7,469 nucleotides of DNA from an uncultured Collinsella sp. (GCA_900543945.1 UQTN01000098.1:1-7469), one strand, 5' to 3'. Positions 1 to 6,015 are shown, numbered from the stretch's first letter. Numbers and translations are program-made. The notes: generated from the letters alone by a model not told the origin.

Positions 1-390
1 ATCATGCTGGGCACCAACGACTGTAAGACGGTCTTTAACGTGACAGCTTCCGATATCGCCCGTGGCGCCATGGCGCTGATTCGCGCCGTCCGCGCGTTTC
101 CGTGGACCGACGCTGCGCCTTGCCCGCGCATCCTGCTGATGGCTCCTATCAAGATCAAGCCGCAGATCGCCGATGTATATATGACCGATTTTGACGAGCG
201 TTCCGTCGAGGCATCTGAACATTTTGGCGAGTACTATGCGCACGTGGCCGAGCAGTTTGGCTGCGACTTTTTGAATGCCGCCGAGTTTGCCGAGCCGGGC
301 GATATCGACTATCTGCATATGATGCCCGAAAGCCACGAGAGCTTGGGACATGCCGTGGCAGCCAAGCTCCAAGAGATGCTCGGTGAGTAG
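1..390 (+). CDS. SGNH/GDSL-type hydrolase, C-terminal part (5' end outside window)
   Basis: The reading frame is open from the first base and stops at TAG 388-390, so the true start lies upstream and only about 129 residues are visible. The first residues contain Leu-Gly-Thr-Asn-Asp, the GxND block III of SGNH hydrolases, whose Asn helps form the oxyanion hole. Near the C-terminus, Asp-Tyr-Leu-His (bases about 307-318) fits the block V DxxH motif that supplies the catalytic Asp and His, followed by a Pro-Glu-Ser-His stretch typical of the family's last helix. The nucleophile Ser (GDSx, block I) must lie in the missing part. Family members are esterases, lipases or carbohydrate deacetylases; the substrate cannot be told from this fragment. 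No membrane segment is visible. A terminator-like hairpin follows within 25 bases, so this is probably the last gene of its transcript. The fold assignment is fairly sure; the substrate is unknown. Confidence 0.8.
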   Translation: MMLGTNDCKTVFNVTASDIARGAMALIRAVRAFPWTDAAPCPRILLMAPIKIKPQIADVYMTDFDERSVEASEHFGEYYAHVAEQFGCDFLNAAEFAEPGDIDYLHMMPESHESLGHAVAAKLQEMLGE

Positions 391-411
391 CACGGCCCCA
401 AACCACCACAG

Positions 412-446
412 AGTTCCCCTTGCGGGGGCTTGTTTCGTTTGTTTGT
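412..446 (+). terminator. Candidate rho-independent terminator of the SGNH hydrolase gene
   Basis: CCCC (416-419) and GGGG (424-427) flank a TTGC loop. An outer AG/CT pair can form around a small internal mismatch. The T-rich run TGTTTCGTTTGTTT (431-444) follows. The stem is short and the T tract is interrupted, so this is a moderate candidate. It begins 22 bases after the hydrolase stop codon. Confidence 0.45.
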
Positions 447-500
447 CTTGATCTGTAACAGTTCCAAGGCCGAAAACGGGCTAGATGTTACAGATTAAGA
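446..500. repeat. Palindromic element, copy 1 (TCTGTAACA family)
   Basis: Fifteen-base arms at 446-460 and 486-500 are complementary, with one G-T pair, around a 25-base loop (461-485). The core arm is ATCTGTAACA / TGTTACAGAT. The loop holds a small CCG-AAAA-CGG hairpin. The loop matches copy 2 better as a reverse complement (13 of 25 positions, including a shared TCTAG next to one arm) than in the direct orientation (about 4 of 25), so the two copies are oppositely oriented. No reading frame is apparent. It resembles a dispersed intergenic palindrome such as a REP or MITE-like unit. Function is unknown. Confidence 0.7.
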
Positions 501-526
501 TTATTTAGGTCGATATCGATTGTTTG

Positions 527-581
527 TCTTGATCTGTAACATCTAGGGTCGATTTTGCCGAGTTACTGTTACAGATCGAGA
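527..581. repeat. Palindromic element, copy 2 (TCTGTAACA family)
   Basis: Arms at 527-541 and 567-581 pair over 15 bases with one G-T pair, around a 25-base loop (542-566). Arm and loop lengths are the same as in copy 1. The left flank and arm (520-541) repeat bases 439-460 exactly over 22 bases, giving a spacing of 81 bases between the copies. The two copies together fill most of the spacer between the convergent hydrolase and thiD genes. Confidence 0.7.
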
Positions 582-593
582 TGTTTGTGGGAG

Positions 594-624
594 CCACCGC
601 AAAGGTGTCCTTTGTGGTGGTTTT
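594..624 (+). terminator. Strong hairpin terminator between the convergent hydrolase and thiD genes
   Basis: Arms CCACCGCAAAGG (594-605) and CCTTTGTGGTGG (609-620) pair over 12 bases with one G-T pair and a three-base loop. TTTT follows at 621-624. The T tract lies on the + strand side, so it best stops transcription coming from the hydrolase. It also lies 10 bases past the thiD stop codon. The same hairpin would form in thiD mRNA but without a U tract after it, so it could protect or end that message less efficiently. Confidence 0.7.
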
Positions 625-633
625 GCTGCAGGG

Positions 634-1464
634 CTAGTACTGCCACATGTGGTTGACGGGGCCGGAGCCTTTGCCCATGTCCAGGCCGGCGGCCAGAGCG
701 CCTGTCAGGTATGCCTTGCCGGCATTGACGGCATCGGCAAGATCCATGCCCTGGGCCAGCGCGCAGGCGATGGCGGACGAAAGCGTGCAGCCGGTGCCGT
801 GTGTGTTGTCGGTCTCGATGCGCTTGTGGCGGAACCACGTGGTGAGCGGATCGCCCAGATGGTTGCCCTCGTCATCGAGTGGCGCGGGTTCGGCCAATAC
901 ATCGTTGGCCTCGTTGACAAGATGCCCACCCTTAACGAGGGATGCGCAACCAAAGCGGCGGGTGAGGAGCATGGCAGCATTTTGCTGTGTGCGCTCGGAG
1001 TCGACCTCGTAGTCAAGCAGGGCCATGACCTCGGGAATGTTGGGCGTGATAACGGTCGCCAGCGGGAACAGGCGGCGGGTGAGCGCCTCGGCGGCATCTT
1101 CGGCAATCAGCCGTGCGCCCGAGGTGGCTACCATGACGGGGTCGACGACCACGTTTGTCGCGTTCCAGGCGCTCAGGCGGTCGGCGATAACCTCGATAAT
1201 CTCGGCAGAGGAAACCATGCCGATCTTGACGGCGCTGGGGCGGATATCGTCAAATACGGCGTCGATCTGCGCAGCGACGATATCAGGGGAGATATTCTGC
1301 ACGGCGGTGACACCGAGCGTGTTTTGTGCGGTGATGGCGGTGATGGCCGTCTCGGCATACAGGCGGTGCGCCGTGATGGTCTTGATGTCGGCCTGAATGC
1401 CGGCGCCACCGCTGGAATCGGATCCTGCGATGGATAGAACGGCAGGTACCTTACTGCGATCCAT
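634..1464 (-). CDS. thiD: Hydroxymethylpyrimidine / phosphomethylpyrimidine kinase ThiD
   Basis: ThiD phosphorylates 4-amino-5-hydroxymethyl-2-methylpyrimidine (HMP) and then HMP-phosphate, giving the pyrophosphate that ThiE couples to the thiazole in cytoplasmic thiamine synthesis. The 276-residue length fits the family (about 260-280). Visible ribokinase-fold motifs are AGSDSSGGAGIQAD at 13-26 (substrate loop), KIGM at 80-83, VDPVM at 107-111, TPN at 140-142, VKGGH at 177-181 and the anion-hole motif HGTGCTLSSA at 222-231, with Cys226 in the place of the family's active-site cysteine. The C-terminus ends in the usual GPVNHMW stretch. The ATG at 1464 is supported by AGGGAG (1470-1475) five bases upstream. 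The gene lies downstream of thiC on the same strand with a 178-base gap, and has a TATAAT box of its own nearby. It appears complete, with no fused ThiE domain. Confidence 0.96.
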   Translation of the reverse strand: MDRSKVPAVLSIAGSDSSGGAGIQADIKTITAHRLYAETAITAITAQNTLGVTAVQNISPDIVAAQIDAVFDDIRPSAVKIGMVSSAEIIEVIADRLSAWNATNVVVDPVMVATSGARLIAEDAAEALTRRLFPLATVITPNIPEVMALLDYEVDSERTQQNAAMLLTRRFGCASLVKGGHLVNEANDVLAEPAPLDDEGNHLGDPLTTWFRHKRIETDNTHGTGCTLSSAIACALAQGMDLADAVNAGKAYLTGALAAGLDMGKGSGPVNHMWQY

Positions 1465-1510
1465 GTTTGCTCCCTTGTTCGGTCGGAATCAAATGGGTCT
1501 TTAAGCCAGC

Positions 1511-1516
1511 ATTATA
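1511..1516 (-). promoter_or_regulatory. Candidate -10 box for thiD
   Basis: On the minus strand the sequence reads TATAAT, a perfect -10 match, about 47 bases before the thiD start. No good -35 hexamer lies at 16-18 bases; the region there is inside the GCCCGGG hairpin. It may let thiD be expressed independently of the riboswitch-controlled thiC, or it may be fortuitous. Confidence 0.35.
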
Positions 1517-1551
1517 AAGATGCCCGGGCCGACTCTATGTCGAACCCGGGC
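1517..1551 (-). terminator. Hairpin in the thiC-thiD gap, candidate terminator or attenuator
   Basis: GCCCGGG (1522-1528) and CCCGGGC (1545-1551) pair perfectly. Inside them CGAC (1530-1533) pairs with GTCG (1539-1542) around a TCTAT loop, with a small asymmetric bulge between the two stems. On the minus strand the stem is followed by ATCTTTAT, a weak U-rich tail. It lies about 90 bases past the thiC stop and would end or reduce read-through from thiC into thiD. A structural role in message processing is equally possible. Confidence 0.45.
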
Positions 1552-1592
1552 GGGCGATGCAATCTTTACGCAAATGCAAGCAAATGTTCACA

Positions 1593-1607
1593 CGTCAACA
1601 ATTGACG
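1593..1607. repeat. Short perfect palindrome downstream of thiC
   Basis: CGTCAA and TTGACG flank a CAA loop, 36 bases beyond the thiC stop codon. It has no U tract on either side, so it is not a typical terminator. It could be a 3'-end stabilising hairpin or a chance dyad. Confidence 0.3.
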
Positions 1608-1642
1608 AACACCATGTTACCGATTGCGGCTCCGGTGACGAG

Positions 1643-2977
1643 TTAGTCCTCCATGCCGAGATCGATCGTCGTACCCTCGAACACCTTGTTGACGGTGCGG
1701 ACGGCGCACATCTTGCCACACATGGTGCAGGTGCCCTCGGTGGCGGCGGGGGACTCCTCGTAGCGCTTCTTGCCGGTGACCGGGTCGAGCGCGCACTTCC
1801 ACATGGAGTCCCAGTCGAGCTTGCGGCGTGCCTGGCCCATCTTGTCGTCCATGTCGCGGGCGTGGGGTACCTTCTTGGCGATATCGGCGGCGTGCGCGGC
1901 AATCTTAGTGGCCATAAGGCCATCGAGCACGTCCTGGGCGTTGGGCAGGCACAGGTGCTCGGCCGGCGTCACGTAGCACAGGAAGTCGGCACCGGAGCTG
2001 GCGGAGATGGCGCCGCCGATGGCAGCGGTGATGTGGTCGTAACCCACGCCGATATCGGTCACCAGCGGCCCGAGCACATAGAACGGGGCATTGTGGCACA
2101 GGCGCTTCTGAAGTTTCATGTTGGCGGCGATCTCGTCGAGCGCCATGTGACCCGGGCCCTCGACCATGACCTGGACGCCGGCGGCCCAAGCGCGCTTGCA
2201 CAGCTTGCCCAGCTCGATCATCTCAGCGGTCTCGGTGGCATCGTTGGAGTCGTAGAGGCAGCCCGGGCGGCAGGAGTCGCCGAGCGAAATCGTCACGTCG
2301 TACTCGTGGCAAATCTCGAGCAGCTCGTCAAAGTACTCGTAGAAGGGGTTTTCGTTGCCGGTGACCTCCATCCAGCCAAACAGCAGCGAGCCGCCGCGAC
2401 TGACGATGTTCATCAGGCGGCCGGTCTCCTTAAAGGTCTTGGTGACCGACTTGTTGATGCCGCAGTGGATGGTCATAAAGTCCACGCCATCCTCGGCGTG
2501 CGCGCGCACGACCTCGAACAGGTCGTCCTTGGTCAGCTTGACCAGCGGCTTTTCCATGTAGCCGATGGCGTCGTACATGGGGACGGTGCCCACCATGAGC
2601 GGCGTCTCGTCGATGAGCTGCTGGCGGAACTGGCGCGTTTTGCCCGAGTTGGAAAGGTCCATGATGGCGTCGGCGCCAAAGTCCTCGGCGATCTTGACCT
2701 TCTTCCATTCCTCGGCGGCATCGGCCTTGTCGCCCGAGATGCCCAGGTTGACGTTGACCTTGGTGGACAGGCCCTCGCCGACACCAAAGGCGCGCATGCC
2801 CTTTTTGATATGCACGATGTTGGCGGGAATGGCGATGCGGCCGTCGGCCACGCGCTCGCGGATGTACTCGGGGTCGCGATGCTCGCGCTCGGCGACTTCC
2901 TTCATCTGCGGCGTGATCTGCCCGGCGCGGGCGAAGTCGATTTGCGTGACGAGCTTGGGCTCGGTCTGTGTGCTCAT
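1643..2977 (-). CDS. thiC: Phosphomethylpyrimidine synthase ThiC (short form)
   Basis: ThiC is a radical-SAM enzyme that rearranges aminoimidazole ribotide into HMP-phosphate, the pyrimidine half of thiamine. The ATG at 2977 (444 residues) is chosen because AGGGAG (2986-2991) lies eight bases before it. An in-frame ATG at 3001 would start inside the riboswitch and has no ribosome binding site. Conserved stretches are KVNVNLGISGDKAD at 73-86, MTIHCGIN at 168-175, SRGGSLLFGW at 193-202, GDSCRPGC at 233-240, VEGPGHM at 272-278 and a TDIGVGYDHITAAIGGA block at 307-323. The C-terminal cluster motif is Cys417-x2-Cys420-x3-Cys424, which should bind the [4Fe-4S] cluster. The protein lacks the extra N-terminal domain of the long forms in E. 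coli and Bacillus (about 590-630 residues), as in many anaerobes and archaea. Expression is very probably controlled by the TPP riboswitch directly upstream; thiD follows. Confidence 0.97.
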   Translation of the reverse strand: MSTQTEPKLVTQIDFARAGQITPQMKEVAEREHRDPEYIRERVADGRIAIPANIVHIKKGMRAFGVGEGLSTKVNVNLGISGDKADAAEEWKKVKIAEDFGADAIMDLSNSGKTRQFRQQLIDETPLMVGTVPMYDAIGYMEKPLVKLTKDDLFEVVRAHAEDGVDFMTIHCGINKSVTKTFKETGRLMNIVSRGGSLLFGWMEVTGNENPFYEYFDELLEICHEYDVTISLGDSCRPGCLYDSNDATETAEMIELGKLCKRAWAAGVQVMVEGPGHMALDEIAANMKLQKRLCHNAPFYVLGPLVTDIGVGYDHITAAIGGAISASSGADFLCYVTPAEHLCLPNAQDVLDGLMATKIAAHAADIAKKVPHARDMDDKMGQARRKLDWDSMWKCALDPVTGKKRYEESPAATEGTCTMCGKMCAVRTVNKVFEGTTIDLGMED

Positions 2978-2981
2978 TGGC

Positions 2982-3078
2982 ACGGCTCCCTTCGTTGGCA
3001 TTACCCATATCAGGTTTGCGGGTCAGGGCGGGCGCGCCCAGTCTCAGCCTGCCGTCTTGTCCTGCAAGCTCCCCGTTT
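2982..3078 (-). promoter_or_regulatory. TPP riboswitch (THI element) of thiC
   Basis: On the minus strand the conserved aptamer blocks appear in order: ACGGGGAGC (3068-3076), GGCTGAGA (3042-3049, the CUGAGA pocket that grips the pyrimidine), GACCC (about 3019-3023), ACCTGAT (3009-3015), GGTAATGCC (2997-3005) and AACGAAGGGA (2987-2996). A P3 stem can form from GCTTGC with GCAGGC. The outer P1 stem can pair ACGG (3073-3076) with CCGT (2982-2985). The thiC Shine-Dalgarno AGGGAG (2986-2991) lies inside the aptamer's conserved 3' strand, immediately before the P1 strand. Ligand binding should therefore hide the ribosome site directly, giving translational control. No separate terminator hairpin is seen between the aptamer and the start codon. 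Confidence 0.95.
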
Positions 3079-3092
3079 ATGTAATGGGCTCA

Positions 3093-3098
3093 AGTATA
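3093..3098 (-). promoter_or_regulatory. Candidate -10 box for the thiC transcript
   Basis: The minus strand reads TATACT (5 of 6 to consensus), 15 bases before the first aptamer base. Transcription would start near 3086, only a few bases ahead of the riboswitch, as expected for a riboswitch leader. The -35 region (around 3116-3125) has no strong hexamer; TTAGGC at about 19 bases is the nearest. Confidence 0.45.
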
Positions 3099-3148
3099 GC
3101 TCGAATGGGTACGATTGGCCTAACGAGCGTGCCTGTGGGGAGGCGAAC

Positions 3149-3664
3149 ATGGAAGACAAGCATCTATATCGAGAGACGCAATGGGATGTATCGGCCGAGG
3201 AAAGCCGTGCGCACCATGGCCTTGTCGCGATTGGTTTTGCGGTGCTTGCCGTGCTGGTGATTGCCTTTTGTATCTGGACGTTTGGCGGTCACGGCGGCGC
3301 TGCATGGGAGTTCGAGGCCGACGATGCCCTGCCGATCATGACAGTGAAGGTTACGGGCGGCAATACCGTTGCCGCGCCGGGCGACTATTGGTATTCGCGC
3401 GATGGATTTGTCCAGCTTCAGCTGAGCGGTGGGTCTATTCCTGGTGAGGAAATCGAACGCGTGACGTATGATGCGGCGCTCAAAACGCTGACGGTGAAGC
3501 TCAAGAATCAGGGCGACGTGCCTACGACTATGGATATCGCGCTGACGGAATGGCGCTTGGAGCCCCCATCGGGTGTTGCGGTGTCCGAGGTAGAGCACGT
3601 TAAGATTACCTACCAAGATGGCTCGACAAACGAAGTTGCCAAAGCCGACGGCTTGGCGGAATAG
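3149..3664 (+). CDS. Unrecognised single-pass membrane protein, 171 residues
   Basis: I do not recognise this protein. The ATG at 3149 is preceded by a strong GGGGAGG (3137-3143) at five bases. The frame stays open far upstream, but that part is the antisense shadow of thiC and is not coding. A charged, mostly polar N-terminus (1-23) precedes one hydrophobic helix at about 24-44 (GLVAIGFAVLAVLVIAFCIW), then a soluble domain of about 125 residues, probably outside the cell. The soluble part is rich in alternating beta-strand patterns (TVKVTGGN, VQLQLSGG, LTVKLKNQG, VKITYQDGS) and has no cysteine pair or lipobox. This suggests a small beta-sandwich or ligand- or wall-facing domain, but no family can be assigned. 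It is divergent from thiC and convergent with yaaA, with about 70 bases between its start and the riboswitch. The function is unknown. Confidence 0.85.
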   Translation: MEDKHLYRETQWDVSAEESRAHHGLVAIGFAVLAVLVIAFCIWTFGGHGGAAWEFEADDALPIMTVKVTGGNTVAAPGDYWYSRDGFVQLQLSGGSIPGEEIERVTYDAALKTLTVKLKNQGDVPTTMDIALTEWRLEPPSGVAVSEVEHVKITYQDGSTNEVAKADGLAE

Positions 3665-3704
3665 ACGCCGTGCCTAGGCAGCACATTCAAAAGTAGCGGT
3701 GGTC

Positions 3705-4514
3705 CTACAAGGTCTGTTCGTTCAGGAAGACCAAAGTGTTCTTATTTGAAAGCTCGGGAAAGTGACGATAACCAACGTCAAACGCGGTGAGCCCGCTTGC
3801 ATCCTCGAGCTTGTTTTCTGCCATCCAGCGCACCATGGAACCACGTGCCTTTTTGCTGGCGGTCGAGCGCTGGATGGGCTTGCCGTTGCGGATGCCTTCG
3901 CCAAAGAGGCACGTGACGACCGTGGCGTCGCCCGCGAGATGGGGCAGAACGGCTTTGGCGTACTCTACGCTGGCGAGGTTGACGATCGTGGTGTTTGAGC
4001 CTGCCGGGGCGATAGCCCGCGCGAGCTTGTCGCTCCAAAACGCGTAGAGGTCTGGGGCATCGTCAACGGCGAGCTTCGCGCCCATTTCCAGCCGATATGG
4101 TTCCACGGCATGAAAGGGGCGAACGCACCCGTAGAGGCCAGAGAGGATCCACAGGTGGCTTTGCAGCCATGCGAGCTGCGCGGAATCCATCACCTCGGGC
4201 GCCATGCTCTGGTATTGAATGCCGTGGTAGGACATGACGGCAGGGGAGAGGTGACAGGCGAGTGCGGGATTGTCGAGATCGCCGTTTTTCAGGATGGGCC
4301 CGAACTCATGCAGGGTGTTGAGGCAAGGTCCCAGCAGTTTGTCACTCACGTTCCACAGCGCCTGCAGGCCGCCGCTGCCTTCATTCCGCTCGATATCTAG
4401 CAGTGCGCGGTGGAGGCGAGCCGTCTCGCGCACAAAGGGTGGGATGCCCAGGACTTCAAAAGCATCTTGGGCCGCGCACATCTGCTTGGCGGGCGAAATG
4501 ATGACCTGCAGCAT
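3705..4514 (-). CDS. yaaA: YaaA family peroxide stress protein (UPF0246/DUF328)
   Basis: In E. coli, YaaA is induced by OxyR under hydrogen peroxide and lowers free intracellular iron, limiting Fenton damage. It is reported to bind DNA and to have an unusual fold. The 269-residue protein matches the family length (about 250-260 in E. coli). Visible family motifs are ISPAK at 6-10, SYHGIQYQSM at 95-104, LSGLYGCVRP at 124-133, RLEMG at 141-145, FWSDKL at 159-164, NLASVEYAK at 179-187, SKKARGSMVRW at 220-230 (the basic helix-hairpin-helix-like region) and a C-terminal LVF. The ATG at 4514 is chosen because AGGAGA (4519-4524) lies just ahead; the longer open frame upstream runs into a palindrome and the aminopeptidase gene. 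No promoter is evident: a hairpin with a T tract sits directly before the ribosome site, so the source of its transcript is unclear. Confidence 0.93.
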   Translation of the reverse strand: MLQVIISPAKQMCAAQDAFEVLGIPPFVRETARLHRALLDIERNEGSGGLQALWNVSDKLLGPCLNTLHEFGPILKNGDLDNPALACHLSPAVMSYHGIQYQSMAPEVMDSAQLAWLQSHLWILSGLYGCVRPFHAVEPYRLEMGAKLAVDDAPDLYAFWSDKLARAIAPAGSNTTIVNLASVEYAKAVLPHLAGDATVVTCLFGEGIRNGKPIQRSTASKKARGSMVRWMAENKLEDASGLTAFDVGYRHFPELSNKNTLVFLNEQTL

Positions 4515-4529
4515 GGACTCTCCTCTGCC

Positions 4530-4604
4530 AAAAAGGTAGTTGCGGTGGAATACGGTCTGTTTTGGCCGTTTATGGGCCAGTTTAGTCCGTATTTCACCGC
4601 AACT
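4530..4604 (-). repeat. Large intergenic palindrome between the aminopeptidase gene and yaaA, terminator-like
   Basis: Eighteen-base arms at 4538-4555 and 4587-4604 pair with a single G-T position. An inner TGGCC/GGCCA stem (4563-4567 with 4575-4579) closes a seven-base loop. On the minus strand the stem is followed by ACC and then TTTTT (4534-4530), so it can act as a terminator for the aminopeptidase message. It starts 14 bases past the aminopeptidase stop. The arms are far longer than a terminator needs, which suggests a dispersed palindromic repeat used as a terminator. Confidence 0.65.
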
Positions 4605-4617
4605 GACGAAGGGTTGG

Positions 4618-6015
4618 TTAGGCTCGCTCGATGAAGGCTTTGTAGCCGCGATAGGCCTCGTAGATATCGGCCTTGTTGGCGACCTCCCACAGGGCGTGCA
4701 TGGACAGGACGGCAACGCCGGAGTCGATGACGTTCATGCCATACTTGGCCATGATGTAGGCAATGGTGCCGCCGCCGCCCGCGTTGACGCGACCGAGCTC
4801 ACAGGTCTGGAAGTCCACGCCGGCCTCGTCCATGATGTCGCGGATGAGGGCCACGTACTCGGCGTCGGCGTCGTTGGAGCCGCCCTTGCCACGGCTGCCC
4901 GTGTACTTGTTAAAGCACAGGCCGCGACCAATAAAGGCGGCGTTTTTGGTCTCGAACTTGCCGGCATAGCCCGGGTCGAAGCCGGCAGACACGTCAGAGG
5001 AAAGCATGCGGCTGCGGGCGAGTGCGCGGCGCAGGGCCAGCGGGCTATTCTCGCCGGCGAGCGTCATGATCTCGGCGACGGTGTTCTCGAAGAAGCGGCT
5101 CGTCATGCCGGTGGCGCCTACGGAACCAATCTCCTCTTTGTCGACGATGAGCGTGATGCTCGTGCGCTCGACATTGGCCACATTGATCTGGGCGAGCATG
5201 GAGGGGTAGGCGCAAACGCGGTCGTCATGGCCATAACCCAGAATCATAGAGCGGTCGAGGCCCATGTCGCGGGCGGGGCCGGCGGGCACGACCTCGATCT
5301 CGGCGGAGAGGAAGTCCTCCTCCTCGACGTCGTACTGCTCCTTAAGGATGTCCAGGAACATTTGCTTGACGGGCTCCTTGGGGGCGTCCTTGTCGTCCTC
5401 GTCAAACTTGACGGGGCGGCCGCCCACGATCACGTCGAGGATCTCGGCATCGACGGCGTCCTTGGCGGGCTTGGACATCTGCTCGCTCGAGAGGTGGATC
5501 AGCAGATCGGAGATGGTAAAGACCGGGTCGTCTGCCTTGTCGCCGATATTGATATCGACGGTGGTACCGTCCTTTTTGCAGATGACGCCCACGAGTGCGA
5601 GCGGGGAGGCTACCCAGTGGTAGCTCTTGACGCCGCCGTAGTAGTGCGTGTCGAGGTAGGCCATGTCGCCGGCCTCGAAGGCGGGATTCTGCTTAAGGTC
5701 CAGGCGCGGCGAGTCCACGTGGGCGCCCAGGATGTTAAAGCCCTGCTCGAGCGGGGCGGTGCCCAGGTTGACGAGCATAAGGTCCTTGCCGTGGTTGGCG
5801 GCGTACACCTTGTCGTCTGCCTTGAGCTCGCGGCCTTCGGCGATCACGGTCTCCAGGTCGACGTATCCCGCCTCCTCGGCCATCTTGATGCCGGTCTTGA
5901 CGCACAGGCGCTCGGTCTTGTTCTCGCTCAAAAACTGCTTATAGCCGCGGCAAAGCTCCTCGAGCTCCTCGATTTGCTGTGGCGTGTACTTTTTCCATGC
6001 GCAGGGACGCTCCAT
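4618..6015 (-). CDS. M18 family zinc aminopeptidase (ApeA-like)
   Basis: M18 enzymes are cytoplasmic, dinuclear-metal aminopeptidases, usually forming large dodecameric cages, that trim N-terminal residues (often acidic or neutral) from peptides. The 465-residue length fits. Metal and catalytic positions are visible: His99 and Asp101 in GAHVDSPRLDLKQNP (97-111), the Asp-Asp-Arg of GHDDRVCAY (262-270) in place of the bridging Asp, Glu294-Glu295 in DKEEIGSVGATGM (292-304), and His440 in VLSMHALWEV (436-445). HYYGGVKSYHW (124-134) and NAGGGGTIA (411-419) are also typical. The ATG at 6015 is chosen over the upstream in-frame ATGs because AAAGGAG (6024-6030) lies eight bases before it. No signal peptide is present. 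It is divergent from polA. All key residues appear intact. Substrate preference cannot be read from the sequence. Confidence 0.94.
   Translation of the reverse strand: MERPCAWKKYTPQQIEELEELCRGYKQFLSENKTERLCVKTGIKMAEEAGYVDLETVIAEGRELKADDKVYAANHGKDLMLVNLGTAPLEQGFNILGAHVDSPRLDLKQNPAFEAGDMAYLDTHYYGGVKSYHWVASPLALVGVICKKDGTTVDINIGDKADDPVFTISDLLIHLSSEQMSKPAKDAVDAEILDVIVGGRPVKFDEDDKDAPKEPVKQMFLDILKEQYDVEEEDFLSAEIEVVPAGPARDMGLDRSMILGYGHDDRVCAYPSMLAQINVANVERTSITLIVDKEEIGSVGATGMTSRFFENTVAEIMTLAGENSPLALRRALARSRMLSSDVSAGFDPGYAGKFETKNAAFIGRGLCFNKYTGSRGKGGSNDADAEYVALIRDIMDEAGVDFQTCELGRVNAGGGGTIAYIMAKYGMNVIDSGVAVLSMHALWEVANKADIYEAYRGYKAFIERA

Noticed and set aside
439..581. CRISPR array suggested by regularly spaced repeats
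   Set aside because: There are only two units, the conserved parts are the palindrome arms around variable loops, and the loops are related in inverted orientation. No cas genes are near.
649..1437. Plus-strand open frame of 262 codons opposite thiD
   Set aside because: It lies entirely inside the complete thiD gene, is glycine- and valine-rich low-complexity in character, and resembles no family.
2978..3001. Upstream ATG giving ThiC eight extra residues
   Set aside because: It lies inside the conserved GGTAATGCC block of the TPP aptamer and lacks a ribosome site, while the ATG at 2977 has AGGGAG at the right distance.
1520..3148. Very long plus-strand open frame opposite thiC, continuous with the small membrane protein gene
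   Set aside because: It is a GC-bias shadow of thiC: it has no ribosome site at its start, and the strong GGGGAGG and membrane helix place the real start at 3149. A 714-residue protein here is not credible.
3665..3704. TGCCTAGGCA palindrome (3671-3680) between the convergent membrane protein gene and yaaA
   Set aside because: It is a ten-base self-complementary site. The best hairpin is only four base pairs and no T tract follows on either strand, so a terminator cannot be supported.
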